Source: Cylicocyclus nassatus (Eukaryota > Nematoda > Chromadorea > Rhabditida > Strongylidae). Taken from it: a DNA stretch of 64,000 bases. The notes below the pieces were generated by a model, which was not told the origin of the DNA, ran no database searches, and saw only the letters and a list, made by a program, of their open reading frames with translations. The translations under genes and the position numbers were made by a program. The stretch spans positions 53,184,333 through 53,248,332 of the forward strand of contig CATQJL010000001.1 of NCBI GenBank assembly GCA_958299035.1, in the 5' to 3' direction. This document shows positions 11,930 through 23,591 of the stretch, piece after piece (the stretch's first letter is position 1; each line of letters begins with the position of its first letter).

Positions 11930-12580
11930 GTGAAACTTCGATGAGATATCAAACCTGACACAATCTCTGGTGGATTCGCTTTGTGTTTTCAGTGCATCTA
12001 GAACAATTACTTCGCTCATCATGGAATTATTGTTGACGCTATATTTGTAAGCTTATAGTCAAAGTCCTACCTCAAGCTTTGCATCCCAAGGCATCATACT
12101 TTCGGCCAAAAGCTAACCGTTCTTACGGCAATCTATTTTGGATAAATGGATAAATGAAGGCCATGGATTCAAATCTGTGTGCAACCGTCTGGCCTGTTAT
12201 CCTACAAACTTATTCAAGCATTATTTATTTTATTGTGGTTGTGTTTTTCTGCATAGCTCTGTGTTTGCATTTTCAACTTCGACATACATTTCATCCGTTT
12301 TTCAGGTGAGTCGCTGCTGTAGTGTATTTATCGCAAAGTGAAGTTGCAGTTAGAGGACAGCGTGGAAAATTTTGAAGAGAGTTTTTGCCCTTCTCCTGCC
12401 GTTTTTCAAAGATTCTCTCTGAGGCATATAGTTGATAAACACAGTTTTTAGGTAAATATATCAAGAACAATAAAACCAAAACAAGAACATCTGCGGTTAA
12501 TGGCTTGTTGGAAATCGTAGATCAGCAATAATTGAGAAAAGGACTCAAAGGGTGTATGCGCACGTTCACTTTTTGAAAGT
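11930..12580 (+). repeat. Dispersed repeat, copy without SINE
   Basis: This stretch aligns with about 40150-41000. Shared landmarks include CTCAAGCTTT, TCTGGCCTGTTATCCTACAA, TTTTCTGCATAGCTCTG, TACATTTCATCCGTTTTT, AGATTCTCTCTGAGGCATAT and TTAATGGCTTGTTG. The relative at 40 kb carries a SINE that is absent here. The repeat class is unknown and no coding frame is conserved. Confidence 0.75.
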
Positions 12581-12896
12581 GGACGAGATCAGCATGCGCT
12601 ACCATTTGGCAATCAAACCTCTGGAAAATTAAATTCTTGACCGTCAATATGCAGCATTTTAGACTAAACAGAGGATGACACCAATGGCCGTATTCATCAT
12701 TGCTACCTTGAGGTAAATCCTACCTTCTGGTAGGATCATCACTTAAAACCCGTATACATCAATGTACCTTGAGGTAAATGCTCGAGGTTAAATCAACCTT
12801 GAAAATGATTTCGTGTGGAATGGATAATACCTTGAAGTGAATTTTACCTTAAGGTAGCTTTATCAGCGATAAATTTGTATTCATCAAACTTAATAT

Positions 12897-14010
12897 TAGG
12901 TTGTCGCGAAAGTTTTGTCCGTTTTTTCAAAACACTCTAAAACCACGCTCAATAAAGACCTCAATGAGTTTCAACATGCATTCAATGCAGCTTTTCCTTC
13001 TCTTTCTTAGAAACAAGATTTTCGTACCATAATCTTGTATGCTTTTTTGATAATTGCCAAATTTCTCTACTCGTCAATTTTATCTGCTCAAACTTAGGCT
13101 AATTATCAAAAATTTCATTCCAAAGTTTCGGTAAAGGTTAAGTATGTATCAGATAGCTCAACTCTCGGACTACAAGGCAGTATCTTTAGATTCTCTTAAG
13201 CTGCTGTTTTTAGCTTTAGGCCTAAGGCATACTTCACGCGATTCCGCGAAATCGCCACATCCACGCGATCTGGCGATTTGCCAGAAGTCTATAGATTAGC
13301 CATGCGTGGGTCTCAGATGCATGGGCGCGTAGATTCCGTAAGTCGTAGCAAATACACCAAGTCTGGCCCTAGCAAGGTGCGTTTACGATCAGTTATGTAA
13401 AGTCGTTGCAATGCCAGATCGCGCAGCGAATAAAATCGCGTGAGGTATGCCTTAGGCCTCAAGAAAAATTTTTTGGGAGTCTCGATTTATGGCCAAGTCA
13501 TGAAACACGCAACTGCAGCAAATACACGAAAGCTTTCACATTTTCTGTGAAGTGAAACATGATTCTTATTGAACATTATTTATGCAACATACAAGTTTGA
13601 TTTGCTTTGAAAAAGCAGATTTTTGGAATTTTCGGTATTACGTTGGAGACATAATCAAAAAACCGCGGTTTTTATTAAATAAATAATTATAACGGACTTG
13701 GTAAACGTCGCCTACGTAACCTAAAATAAGTGCAATATAGCCAAAGGATGGCTCTACATAACAGTTACCAGCGCTCTTTGAAAATGTAAGGTAAAATTTT
13801 TTTAAAATTTAGGAAATATTTGGCGTAACTGCTAAGCTGCTCAAAAAGCTATGGCGGTAACATTGCAAAAACAGGGTAGGTCACAAAGCAAATATAGCTA
13901 TAAGAAAGAGGATGAAAATCTGAATCAAATGGAACCTAAGTCGTCCATGGGTTGGTGTTCTGTAAGTTTGAGCGGATGAAAAAAAAACGGACAAAACTTT
14001 CGGGACACTA
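12897..14010. mobile_element. Mariner-type non-autonomous element
   Basis: The left end is TAGGTTGTCGCGAAAGTTTT and the right end is the reverse complement of TAGTGTCCCGAAAGTTTT. Both are followed by GTCCGTTTTTT. TA dinucleotides sit at both outer edges, as for Tc1/mariner insertions, and ends of this type are known from the mariner group. About 1.1 kb long with no transposase frame, so it is non-autonomous or decayed. It carries a smaller element at 13218-13459. Confidence 0.72.
13218..13459. mobile_element. Nested 242-bp TIR element (MITE)
   Basis: The left arm AGGCCTAAGGCATACTTCAC is answered by its inverted copy with one mismatch ending at 13459. The inner GCGATT and GATCTGGCGAT / GCCAGATCGCG segments also pair. 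It lies inside the mariner-type element, so it inserted later. Confidence 0.75.
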
Positions 14011-15786
14011 TCTTACCTCAAGGTACATCCACAATAGAAACTCTAACCCTAGCAAAAGGCAAGCTTAGAAGTGATACCTTTAGAAATTTACAAGGTTTTA
14101 GAGGGTGATTTTTCACACGACACTGCAGTGAGGAAACTGAACCCACTGCAGCAATGTCTAATATCGTTAAGATTAGCTAGAATTATAGACATGTTAATAA
14201 GTTAGTACTACACTTCTCTTCAATTCTATGGATGTATTGTGAGTGTATTAAGACTCCTGTGAAACTGAACTGAACCAGAGAAAGCTAAACACATCCTTCA
14301 TTTGCTCGAACAGCGTTTTGAGCATCATAGATGCATAGATATAGCATCATCCTATATTTTGAGCATAGCACACTGAAACCATAAGTTATTGTATAACACA
14401 AAAACAATCGCTTTACAAGCTCTGCATTCAAGAAAAGCCAGTGTTGACGTTTGCGTAACGCAACTCTTTAGCCTTGTTCAGTTGCTCAACTCAAAACCAA
14501 CTGAAGTTATATCACTCAGAAACATGTGGGCCAGCACTTCAACAGATATGAGGTTCTACGTTTAGAAATCTGAAAAAAAGAGAAAGTTTGGCCTAGCAAA
14601 AAAATTTTGAATCTTTTGCTCTTTACTTACTTTGGTCATCTCAGCTTCGACTTATAAAATTGGGTTGTTGCCTCTGACATATAAGTTTGTAATGCAAGCA
14701 TCGGAACCTCCGCAAAGCGTTTCATCACAAAATTTCATTTCAAAATTTTAAACTGTCTTGATAAAATCATACGTCCGTGGTTTGAAAAGAAAGTTGAGAC
14801 AAATAGTTCACTAAACATCGAGCGTCCTCCCTACACTCAGAAGGGCTGAAAATTCTGTTATCGTCTAAGGATTGTTTCAAGCAGCAGCCGATTGCTGCCG
14901 CAGCTGCAGTCCATTGGTTGCAGCGAATGCGGTTTGAAACAACTCTAAGCTCATCAATGAATTAAGCAAATCTTTAGTTGTGAGTGTTTGCGAGATCACT
15001 TAATTGAAGCATGTCATGTGGAAAGTGTTCGATGCCGAACGAGCACAACATTCTTCAGGCAGGTAGGCATCGCAGCAGAGAATTTTTTTTCCAATTAAAG
15101 TAAATGGTACTTAGAAGCAGATAATTTCCCGGATAGAGTCTTGAAACCTAGGATTGTTGAATATATAGAATCTATCCTCTCCAATTTACCAATAGTAGCG
15201 ATTCACATTCTAGATACACAAGTATCCACGCGCAAATATTATGCAGATATGAAAAAAAAAACAATTCACCGAAAGTACGCTTTGCCTTTCGGAAAAGTCA
15301 GTTTTTATAATGCTGGCACAGGTAATCTAGAGAGATAAATTTATACGAACTTATAACTTGAGGTAATTTCTACCTTGAGCTAACTTCTCAAGGTAACTTA
15401 TATTGCAGTAGGGTTCGTTCTAATCTTACCACTGCAGTCGAAGCAGCCAGAAAAGTTAGTGCCATAAACTCATATATTCTTCAAATCACAGATCCTGAGA
15501 GCGCACAAGAGGCGGATGCTCAGTAAATGAAGAACTTTGGGACAGCCGTAATGCCAAGGGGACTGCCCCTTCTGACGACATAGTCCTCCACCTACGTCAT
15601 CGTGTCTTGACATGTGGGAGTTGACTCTAGGTATAGTCCATCTCAATGAATCAGCCAGACGTTGGCTCAATCGCGTGTTCGCAACAGTCGCAGTCTGTGC
15701 TGCATGCACGCTGCACGCGCGCGCTGGAGAGACCGCAGAAATTGAGGAGAGAACACATGACAGGCCCTGCAGCAGACCGCAGACCT
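14011..15786. other. No gene recognised (1.8 kb)
   Basis: The stretch is AT-rich, without long frames. A short palindromic block with the ACCTTGAGGTA vocabulary lies at about 15345-15415. Confidence 0.5.
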
Positions 15787-18486
15787 GGGGCGCTATGTAT
15801 CAATCGCATGATCGTGAGATCTTGTGCTCGCTAACGTTGCAGACATGCCCATAATCAGGTGCGAGCATACGATCTCGCGATGTATCAAGCGCACGATCTT
15901 GCCACAAGATCGTGTAGCAGCGCACGATCTGTCGAGATCGTGTGCCGTCCATATGACGTCTGGAAATCGTTGTGTTCAATCACGGCCATTGTTTTCGCAC
16001 GTCTTTACTGGGACAGAATGTAGGTTGAAGCATAATTGTCGCTGGCATACGAACTGGCAGCATCGGAAAGGATTGGAACTGCTGTTTAGGCGCCCTAGGA
16101 ACTCTATACTCGGGCGTCGCAATTTTTGGTCATATTTTTTTTTATATTAGTGAGCTTAAGCAATCTTCCTTGGTCTTCATCTGTTTTATACTTGCAGCAC
16201 AATACCTACCCTTCAGTGTTAGGCACAATCCGCCCAAGCACAGAATGCATTGTTGATGGGTTAAGGATTTTGGATTATCGAGGCAGTTTTGTCAGTGTAG
16301 AATTGGCAAATCGCTAAGGTCAGCTTCTCACATATGTTTTTTCGTATCGTTTAATTTCTTACCTTTTATTTATTTTGTTTATTATGTAGCTTCCTTTTTG
16401 TTCTTCACATATTCAAGCCATCAACGCGAAGGAACGTTATTTCTAAATAATGCGCGACCATCTCTTCAGTTTATGATTGATTCTTATGTATGGTTGGCTC
16501 CCAGATTCGCGTGGTTGCGGACTTTGCCTGATTGTAAGGACAAGTTTTTCACACCTTCAGGTTACTGCATTACTTTTCGTACCCTCTCGCTACAAAAATA
16601 GCCACTGTTTGAGTTGGCAGGACCCCACCTCCACAGAATCTGGGAGCCGATGGTATGAACTTGCGTTTGTGTAAACCGCTGTAGAGCTCCGCGTGGTCGC
16701 AAAGGTCGGTGAGTTTGCGCTCATTCTTTTCTTCAAATGCTTTCTGCTATCAGTTTTTAGCTCAATTGTTTGAAGCGACTTAGAAAAGTACGTTATATTT
16801 TGCTTGGTTAGAAGCCTTATCGCCTTTTGCGTATGCAACGGCCGCAAATTCACCGACATTCGCGCATCGTCACTCACAGCCCTACACATGACATTGAAAT
16901 CAGATCGCTGATTGCAAAATTTTGGGATCTGTTTGTGATCTACCCAGCATAACCTGGAGTTACCGTGGCGTTGCTGTCATTATATAAAGGAATTTCAGAA
17001 TCAACGTGATGTTTCTCCTTTACGTCATTCAATAAGTAAAAGCGTCAAAAGTTTACCGCAAAAAAATTGGGAGGATTTAGTGTGATGAACGGCACAGTGC
17101 GTAAGCCCCATTTTTCCTTTGAAAACTTGGTTGTCTCCCTATCAACCGTTTGTTTTCTGCCAAGACATCAAGCACCGTCTTGCTTTTTGCGTCGCCGCTT
17201 TATAGTTGTCTCTAACGGTACTTCCGTCGGTTTCCTTTCAGGACTGTGAATGTTTTCGCTTAACGCTGCACTGCAGCACCACTCTTGTTCAAAGGCAGTG
17301 GCAGGGGAAAATTGCGACTGCGGGCTTTCCACACCTTACGGCCTTGTGGGCTGAGTCTAGTGCTGTGCTTGTAAATTCAGAAGTGCAATTCACGGCGTTT
17401 TCCTGCCGTGGAGATAACTGGAGGGGATTGGCGAGAGATTCTTGCCATAAACACCGATTGGCTGTAGGAGACTGCAACTCCACCCATTTTAGAGGTAATT
17501 GGCTAGTCAGCTCGGGCAGCCGACTGCGATGTTGGCGGGAATCCCTCTCCCAATCCTTTCCAGCTCTCTAGGGTAGGAAAACGCCATAAAAAGCACTTTT
17601 TTGACATTTTATACAAGCACTGGACTCAGCACAGAAGGCAATAAAATGTGGAAACCTTGCAGTCGCAATTCTACCGAGCCATCGCCTTTAATGGCATGTG
17701 CATTTATTGCGTCAAAAGGAAGAAGTGCTATTTGGTTTGCACCATACGCATGTTTGTTATCTGGTGGTCTGTTTCGAACTAATTACAGTTTTTCTTGGAT
17801 AGTAACTATAATTAAAAAGACCATATGAGCTGTATTGTGTGCGCGATCGAGTAGATGAAGTGCTTGTAAATATTCTCAGCAAATCCACTCATCTATCGTC
17901 GACTCATTCGTAGCCAAATGTTACTAAGAATTACGCGTTACAGCACACGCCTTATACTCCCTGTAAGTCGCCATTTTCTGGCTTTTCCTTCTTTTTTTCT
18001 ACCCTTCTGTGCATGAGTAAATTCATACAAAAGTGAACATCTCCTATCGGTTCGGCATCAAAACGTTTGCACTAACATATAAGGATTGCTAATGTTCTGC
18101 GCATTGTCCGTAAGCTCTCTTACGAATGACTCGAGGATACTTGAAGGATGCTTGTTTTTTTTAGTAGTCCGTATATCAAAAAATAGAAGTGCGCAAATCA
18201 AACACTAGGGCGGCGCAAAGGAGAAAAGTGGGAAGGAAGAGGCACAATTCGGAGAAATCGAAGCGAAGTCACCTTAAGGATTCATTTCGCATTCGCCTAG
18301 CACGCATCCTCGATGTGCGCCAGTCCGGGTTCCTGGCGCACACGAACACCGCAGATCGCAGACGCAGATGTTGCGGATGACAACACCGCAGATGTTGCGC
18401 CTCAGGAGATCATGTGCTGGTTCCAGATTGTGTAATTGCCAGATCTTGAACCAGCACACGATCTTGCGATTGATACATAGCGCCCC
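15787..18486. mobile_element. 2.7-kb TIR element, possibly carrying captured exon-like DNA
   Basis: The left end GGGGCGCTATGTATCAATCG and the right end are inverted copies matching about 30 of 32 bp. Both subterminal regions are crowded with (C)ACGATCTTG-like words, which in DNA transposons often serve as transposase binding sites. No transposase frame is recognised. The interior is GC-richer than its surroundings and holds acceptor-like TTTTCAG or TTTGCAG sites. No convincing target-site duplication was found. Confidence 0.6.
17247..17492 (+). other. Possible exon, unassigned
   Basis: A TTTCCTTTCAG acceptor ends at 17246, and AG|GTAATT follows position 17492. Only one of the three plus-strand frames is open through the 246 bp. 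Its translation is cysteine-containing, starting DCECFRLTLHCS and including FSCRGDNW and DSCHKH. No family is recognised. A minus-strand frame (17289-17483) is also open, so coding is uncertain. It lies inside the TIR element at 15787-18486. Confidence 0.25.
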
Positions 18487-18978
18487 TGACGATAGCTAAT
18501 GACAGTGCGGACGGGCATCATGTCAATCTCGGCCTGATCCAGGGTGCAGACTTAGTATTTACGATCTGCGATTTGGGATATTTCCACACAGAACCGGTTT
18601 GGGATAAATTACAAAAACAAGATTGATATGTCTTTTAAGAGAGTCAGGCTGTGATTACCTAGTGGTTCCCTCTGTCTTTCTCATCCGCTCCTCCAGCGGC
18701 GCAACATAGGCAAAGCGAGCATTGTGTGCGAACGGTCCTAAAATGTATATAAACAGAACGAAAATAGAATAGAAAAGAGAGAACAACAATAAGGAAGTTT
18801 ACACACCGCTGAGAGTTATGGCATGCCCTGAATGAGCGTCACTGTACATCATGCAAGCTGATAGAATCAACCTTGAGATACTTTAATGTATACGAAACAG
18901 CCTTAAGGTAGATTGTACTTTGAGGTATAAACTACCTCAAGGTACATTTTACCCCAGGTAGCAATGATGAATACGACC

Positions 18979-20045
18979 ACAGGTCGCATTGATGCAGTCG
19001 AGAAATGCATATTAGCAGAAGCGTCTCAAACGCTATTTCAAATCCACTTTCCATGATAACTGCGGATTTTTTTTTTCAAAAGAAGTTTTGAGCTCGAGAA
19101 CATTCAAAATTGTGAAGTATTTGATAATATATGTTGCACGAAAAGCATTCGCAAATGCTCCTCGGCAAGCTATACTCTTTTGTTATAATCAGAGTTGAGA
19201 AAAAGCTCACACAATTCTTTCGAAAACGACCTTACCTTTCCCGCAAAGCCCCAGCGAACCCTTCTTGTTCCTCTCCACCTCCTGAACCTCAGAGTGTGAT
19301 ATTATGGAGGTCATCATCCCGTTCTAAGATTTTTTCTTGTTTTTGAAGTTCGTACGCTCGATTTTCTGTGACTGCACCTTCACAAGCACGGCTCCATTTA
19401 AATCTACAGAGTCGGCTGCGCGAGCGGTCGCGTCGCGCTCGTAGCTTTTATCATCGGGTCGCGCCATCGTGCAATGCCATCTGGTGTAAATCTCAACATT
19501 TTCATTATGTGATGTCGCTAGTCCATAGATGGCAGATCAAAGGTATTGCAGTTTACGCTCTGTGAGCTCTTCTCTTACGTCGAGCTGCCAAATGATGCTG
19601 AGACCCCAGATATTCAAGATGCCCGTTTTTGGGGAAGCTGTGAGGTTTGATAATTACGTGAGTCCCCAAGCTCGGATGGGATTCTCACAATCGCTTCTGG
19701 GGTTTGAGATAATGTTAACCTTAATTCAGTTCAGAGCTATGACTGTAGCAGCTCCCATGCTCCGGGCAAATGCGTTTGAATTGTGCATTTATCTCAAACA
19801 GTTGGATCTTAACGGAATTCTGGGGGGTTTTTACTGCGCTCACTTTACAACACTGATTCTCACTTCTGGCTTTTTCAAAATCAGACTAAACAATGCTTAG
19901 TTTGCGCTTACAATTTGGAAAAGCTAATTTGGAGAATCGAATAGTTCGCAGGAAAATATATTTATGGCTATATAGCGGCGAAAATATAGCTTACGAGCAG
20001 GCATCCCGGGTTTCACTCTGGTTTGGAGCCAATCTATCAGTCTAA
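18979..20045. other. No gene recognised; one GC-rich repeat fragment
   Basis: Frames up to 123 codons (19529-19900) have no recognised domain. The AGTCGGCTGCGC neighbourhood at about 19383-19440 is the inverted relative of 21215-21300, evidence of another small dispersed repeat. Confidence 0.45.
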
Positions 20046-20278
20046 ACTCCCCATCCTGCACACCCTGCACACTCTGCACACCCTGCAAACCCTGCACATC
20101 CTGCACACCCTGCACATCCTGCACACCCTGCACATCCTGCACATATTGCACATCCTGCACACCCTGCACATCCTGCACATATTGCACATCCTGCACATCC
20201 TGCACACCCTGCACATCCTGCACATCCTGCATACCTGCACAACGCGAACACCCTGCACACCCTGCACAACCTGCACCC
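20046..20278. repeat. 9-bp minisatellite (CCTGCACAY)n
   Basis: About 25 units of CCTGCACAT / CCTGCACAC, with occasional TATTGCACA, run in register. Because the unit is 9 bp, several frames stay open on both strands (HTLHIL-, VQDVQG- and CAGC-type repeats). These are artefacts. Confidence 0.95.
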
Positions 20279-21435
20279 GAATGCGTACAAACAAACTCAC
20301 AGATTTTCTGCTTTATATATGAGATACCAAAACTTTTGCGCCATGGGTACTGCATCAACAAATAACTTACGAACTATGGAAAAGAAGAGATTACACAGAC
20401 TTCCGCTCTTGCGCACCTTTCTCGTGAGCTTCTTCGCCGCTAATATAGTGTGTGTGCAAAGATGTTCCGGAGAGAGATGCTTTCAGTTACTTACAAGACC
20501 ATGACTTTGATATATTTGGTCTTTTAAGTCTTGCAACATATATTTCTGGCGTCCTTTATCTAGCGTTATGTAAGAGTCACCCGAGACATCCGAAGTTAAT
20601 TATTCTGTGCCTGTCTTATGTAAGGAATATGCAATTCAGTATGGTAGAGATGAACGCGGCGTACCGGAAGACTTTAACGATTAACAAAACTGCAGAGAGT
20701 AATTTTGCATAGTCACGACAAGATGAAAATAACGCAACATCGTTTTTGCTTTATAAGACGACTACTATCACTCCATATGCACATGCAAATCAAAACAGGT
20801 TTTATCTTTTAGGAAGACCTCCACAAGCACGAATACCAATAATCTTGAACGATTTTAAGAGATGGAGATGATAAGAATAATCGAGATTCACGGAAGCGTC
20901 TACTCTAGCAGGATGCTTACGACATATCCAACAAAAAGGAAGAGACTCGCAATCCTTCGAATGATGTAAACAGTCTAGGCAGCATTTGCAAACGCATTTG
21001 GTACAAAAAACTCATAATAAATGAATGATATATAAACTCGTTCCGATTAAACACTATGTTCAAATTTTCAGGATAGATCGTCACATTTCACTGTTACAAA
21101 ATCGTTGATCGCCGCATTTCAATGTCATGAAAACTGTTAATGTGTCTACAGGTAACCTGATAGCATACAGTGAAGTGAGTAGGTAGCTACAAATCCAGCA
21201 GAGCGCAGCGCACACGGAACGAACGTGACCTGAAGATAAAGCCTGCGCGGGCGACGACCTCCGGCGCAGCCGATTCTGTAAATTCAAATGGGGCCTTCAA
21301 GCACACGTAATAAGTACGGATTCAAATCTGAACAATCCCATTGAAAAATGAGTTTGACTCCAAATTTTCATTGTAAAAGGAAGAGGCTATAAGCTCAGTA
21401 ATCATACTAGCGGTGGTGCGGTTTTCGAGTGAAGA
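20279..21435. other. No gene recognised (1.2 kb)
   Basis: Short frames only. The segment near 21215-21300 is the inverted relative of 19383-19440. Confidence 0.5.
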
Positions 21436-21447
21436 AAAGTTAAGAGA
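21436..21447. repeat. Target-site duplication (left) of the Penelope-like element
   Basis: AAAGTTAAGAGA is repeated exactly at 23592-23603 on the far side of the element. Confidence 0.8.
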
Positions 21448-21950
21448 TATTGCTGTGTCGTCTCTTTGAGCAGCAACCAGGATGTTATGACTTTTATTCA
21501 ACCGGCCAACGTTTCGGCTTTTTCGCCTTCGTCAGAGCCTGGAAAGTCGAATGTATAAGTGACGCATCCACTCAGACGCCAACATCAAAGGTCAAGATAT
21601 CATTCAATCCGTGAACAGTACGAAAGCCAAGGTAGATTAACGGACCGCCAGAACTCCCTTAGATGACACAACAGGAGGCGCATTGACCACCGAATGTGGG
21701 ATATGTACCTCCACCTCTTTTTATAGCAGCCGTGTGACCTGGCCTCATATCAAAACCTACAGAGGGATTGATATGGCGCGAGTTCGTTAGTTACCGCCAG
21801 GCACTCTTCCTTCCGGTTCATTTTTGGACACTTGGCGTTTATCCAGAAGGCCTCCAAAGTTTTGCGCGCCAGCAGTTCGGGCTCGTAGGTCAGTATCTTG
21901 ACTCCAATTTGTACCTCGGCGCTTTCATGCTGCACGATGCGATGACTACC
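21445..21950 (-). repeat. Left inverted arm of the Penelope-like element
   Basis: Near-identical reverse complement of 23039-23545, about 506 bp. It covers the last part of the GIY-YIG coding region and the 3' noncoding end. Confidence 0.92.
21477..21542 (-). ncRNA. Candidate hammerhead-ribozyme-like motif at Penelope 3' end
   Basis: On the minus strand the order is CCAGG (stem I), CTGACGA, a stem-loop GGC-GAAAAA-GCC (stem II), GAAAC, a short GTT...AAC pairing (stem III), AT-C, and CCTGG closing stem I. This follows the hammerhead core order CUGANGA / GAAA / NUH. Hammerhead motifs are known in Penelope-like elements. Stem III is weak and has a C-A mismatch, so activity is unproven. Confidence 0.4.
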
Positions 21951-22283
21951 TAAGGGTGTTGATGGTTTTAACTTATGCAACCCGTCCACGTGTTCCTTAA
22001 TGCGTGAGCAGAGGGGGCGGCCCGTCTCTCCTATGTATGTCTCATCACACGATAAGCATGTGATGAGATACACTACTCCCGATATCATACAGTCGCCCTC
22101 CTTACCGTATGGACAAATTACACCGTTAGGCGTCAAGCATGTGCGATCGTATGATCGATTCCGGACCAGTCGCCGTTTCAGATTGGGCGGCGTAATATCG
22201 ATCACCCTAACGCTGTCTTGCAAACTTGCCTGGTATACGCAGCGCCGCACCGCAATGCTAATTTCGTCCGAGATGAACGGCAA
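21750..22283 (-). pseudogene. Penelope-like element GIY-YIG endonuclease domain
   Basis: The 177-codon frame is the C-terminal endonuclease of the element, which cuts DNA for insertion. The motif GVVYLITC..C..TYIGETGRPL (residues about 69-91) gives the GIY (here VVY) and YIG elements followed by the conserved arginine, then SRIKEH. Upstream CPYGKEGDC supplies cysteines of the usual Cys-rich linker. The end LEAFWINAKCPKMNRKEE is a typical terminus for these proteins. The domain itself is intact. It is called a pseudogene because the upstream reverse transcriptase is truncated and frameshifted. Confidence 0.9.
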
Positions 22284-23019
22284 GCAAAACGCGATTCGTA
22301 TCCAGGAAGCTGGTACTGGTTCTACGGCCTGCTAATCCATGTGGGTTAGTAGTAGGCTCTGCACCAGCATACCCATTAGACTTGGCTACTTGAGAAGCTA
22401 AATCCATAGAGTAAATCCGTTCCTGAATACCCGAAGAAACTTTTGCTGTTGTTCGATACATATTACCTATAATCCTTTTAAGCTTTCTGGGGTGCGCTGA
22501 CAGATAATGTACCAGTATATTTTTACAGCTGGGTTAGCGGTACCATTTTGTCTTATATTCCCCACCCGTCAGGCATACTTGTACGTTCAAGAACGGTAGC
22601 CAGTTTTCATGTGGTTTTTCCCACGTGAACTTGATGTTTGCGAATTGCTGATTGAGGAGATTGAAGCATATATCCATCTCGGTTTGAGTGGGACAGATTA
22701 TGCAACAATCATCAATGTAGCGACAATACAGCAATGGCTTTCTGGTAAGCACGGCGCTTCCACTTTGGACATGAAGACGATGGCTAGCGTTGGAACTAAA
22801 CGTTGACAGCCCAAACCCCTAATTTGCCTGTAGTAATGACCCGACCAGCGAAATGGAACAGTTCAAGCACTCCTTTAGGAGGGTCATGACGTCGCCAATG
22901 CTAAAGCCGTACAGACTAAGAGAAGCTTGGTGCTCCAGTAGCAATTCGTAAACAGCTTGCAACGCCGCATTATTTGAAACATTCGTATAAAGCGATGTTA
23001 CATCGAATGATTCTACCAC
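22258..23019 (-). pseudogene. Penelope-like reverse transcriptase remnants
   Basis: Three overlapping or shifted minus-strand frames keep parts of the reverse transcriptase. Motif A SFDVTSLYTNVSN lies at about 23010-22970. Motif C YCRYIDDCC lies at about 22725-22700, within a frame 22752-22534 that continues FTWEKPHENWLPFLNV. A linker frame follows at 22461-22258. A stop and frame change near 22819 remove the region around motif B. Everything N-terminal of motif A is missing because the copy is 5'-truncated. Inactive. Confidence 0.85.
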
Positions 23020-23038
23020 GCAATCAGAGGTTATGTGC

Positions 23039-23545
23039 GGTAGTCATCGCATCGTGCAGCATGAAAGCGCCGAGGTACAAATTTGAGTCAAGATACTGAC
23101 CTACGAGCCCGAACTGCTGGCGCGCAAAACTTTGGAGGCCTTCTGGATAAACGCCAAGTGTCCAAAAATGAACCGGAAGGAAGAGTGCCTGGCGGTAACT
23201 AACGAACTCGCGCCATATCAATCCCTCTGTAGGTTTTGATATGAGGCCAGGTCACACGGCTGCTATAAAAAGAGGTGGAGGTACATATCCCACATTCGGT
23301 GGTCAATGCGCCTTCTGTTGTGTCATCTAAGGTGAGTTCTGGCGGTCCGTTAATCTACCTTGGCTTTCGTACTGTTCACGGATTGAATGATATCTTGACC
23401 TTTGATGTTGGCGTCTGAGTGGATGCGTCACTTATACATTCGACTTTCCAGGCTCTGACGAAGGCGAAAAAGGCGAAACGTTGGCCGGCTGAATAAAAGT
23501 TATAACATCTTGGTTGCTGCTCAAAGAGACGACACAGCAATATCT
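23039..23545 (+). repeat. Right inverted arm of the Penelope-like element
   Basis: This partial second copy lies in the plus orientation. The plus strand encodes the same C-terminal stretch (LEAFWINAKCP...NRKEECLAV) as the minus copy at 21750-22283. Few differences separate the two, so they separated recently or arose during one insertion. Confidence 0.92.
23448..23513 (+). ncRNA. Second hammerhead-like motif, stem II disrupted
   Basis: Plus-strand counterpart of 21477-21542. The stem II closing GCC is GGC here, so the stem no longer pairs, and stem I carries a G-U wobble (CTTGG). Probably inactive if the family motif is functional at all. Confidence 0.35.
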
Positions 23546-23591
23546 ACTACAATGCCAAGATTATTGAACAGCCGAAGTCGGACCATCTTAC

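Larger units (their letters stand above)
12686..18978. repeat. 6.3-kb region bounded by inverted GGCCGTATTCATCATTGC ends
   Basis: The left end GGCCGTATTCATCATTGC (12686) continues into reiterated ACCTTGAGGTA-like palindromic words. The right end (18957-18978) is the reverse complement with one mismatch and is preceded by the same words. Further copies of the words lie at about 14015-14035 and 15350-15405. It may be one old TIR element with other insertions inside, or two separate copies of a short TIR element facing each other. No transposase is recognised. Confidence 0.5.
21448..23591 (-). mobile_element. Penelope-like element with head-to-head inverted 3' copy
   Basis: The minus-strand copy (23038 to 21448) carries reverse transcriptase remnants and a C-terminal GIY-YIG endonuclease. 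It is 5'-truncated at reverse transcriptase motif A. A second partial copy of the last about 507 bp (23039-23545) is joined to its 5' end in the opposite orientation, so both outer ends are element 3' ends. About 46 bp of extra tail (23546-23591) precede the right target-site duplication. Exact 12-bp duplications flank the whole unit, so it probably arrived in one event. Inverted and tandem partial copies are a known habit of Penelope-like elements. Confidence 0.88.

Noticed and set aside
20046..20278. Possible CRISPR-like array
   Set aside because: Units are 9 bp with no spacers, and the window is eukaryotic.
20023..20361. Leucine/histidine- and cysteine-rich repeat proteins on both strands
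   Set aside because: Produced by the 9-bp (CCTGCACAY) minisatellite, which leaves several frames open at once.
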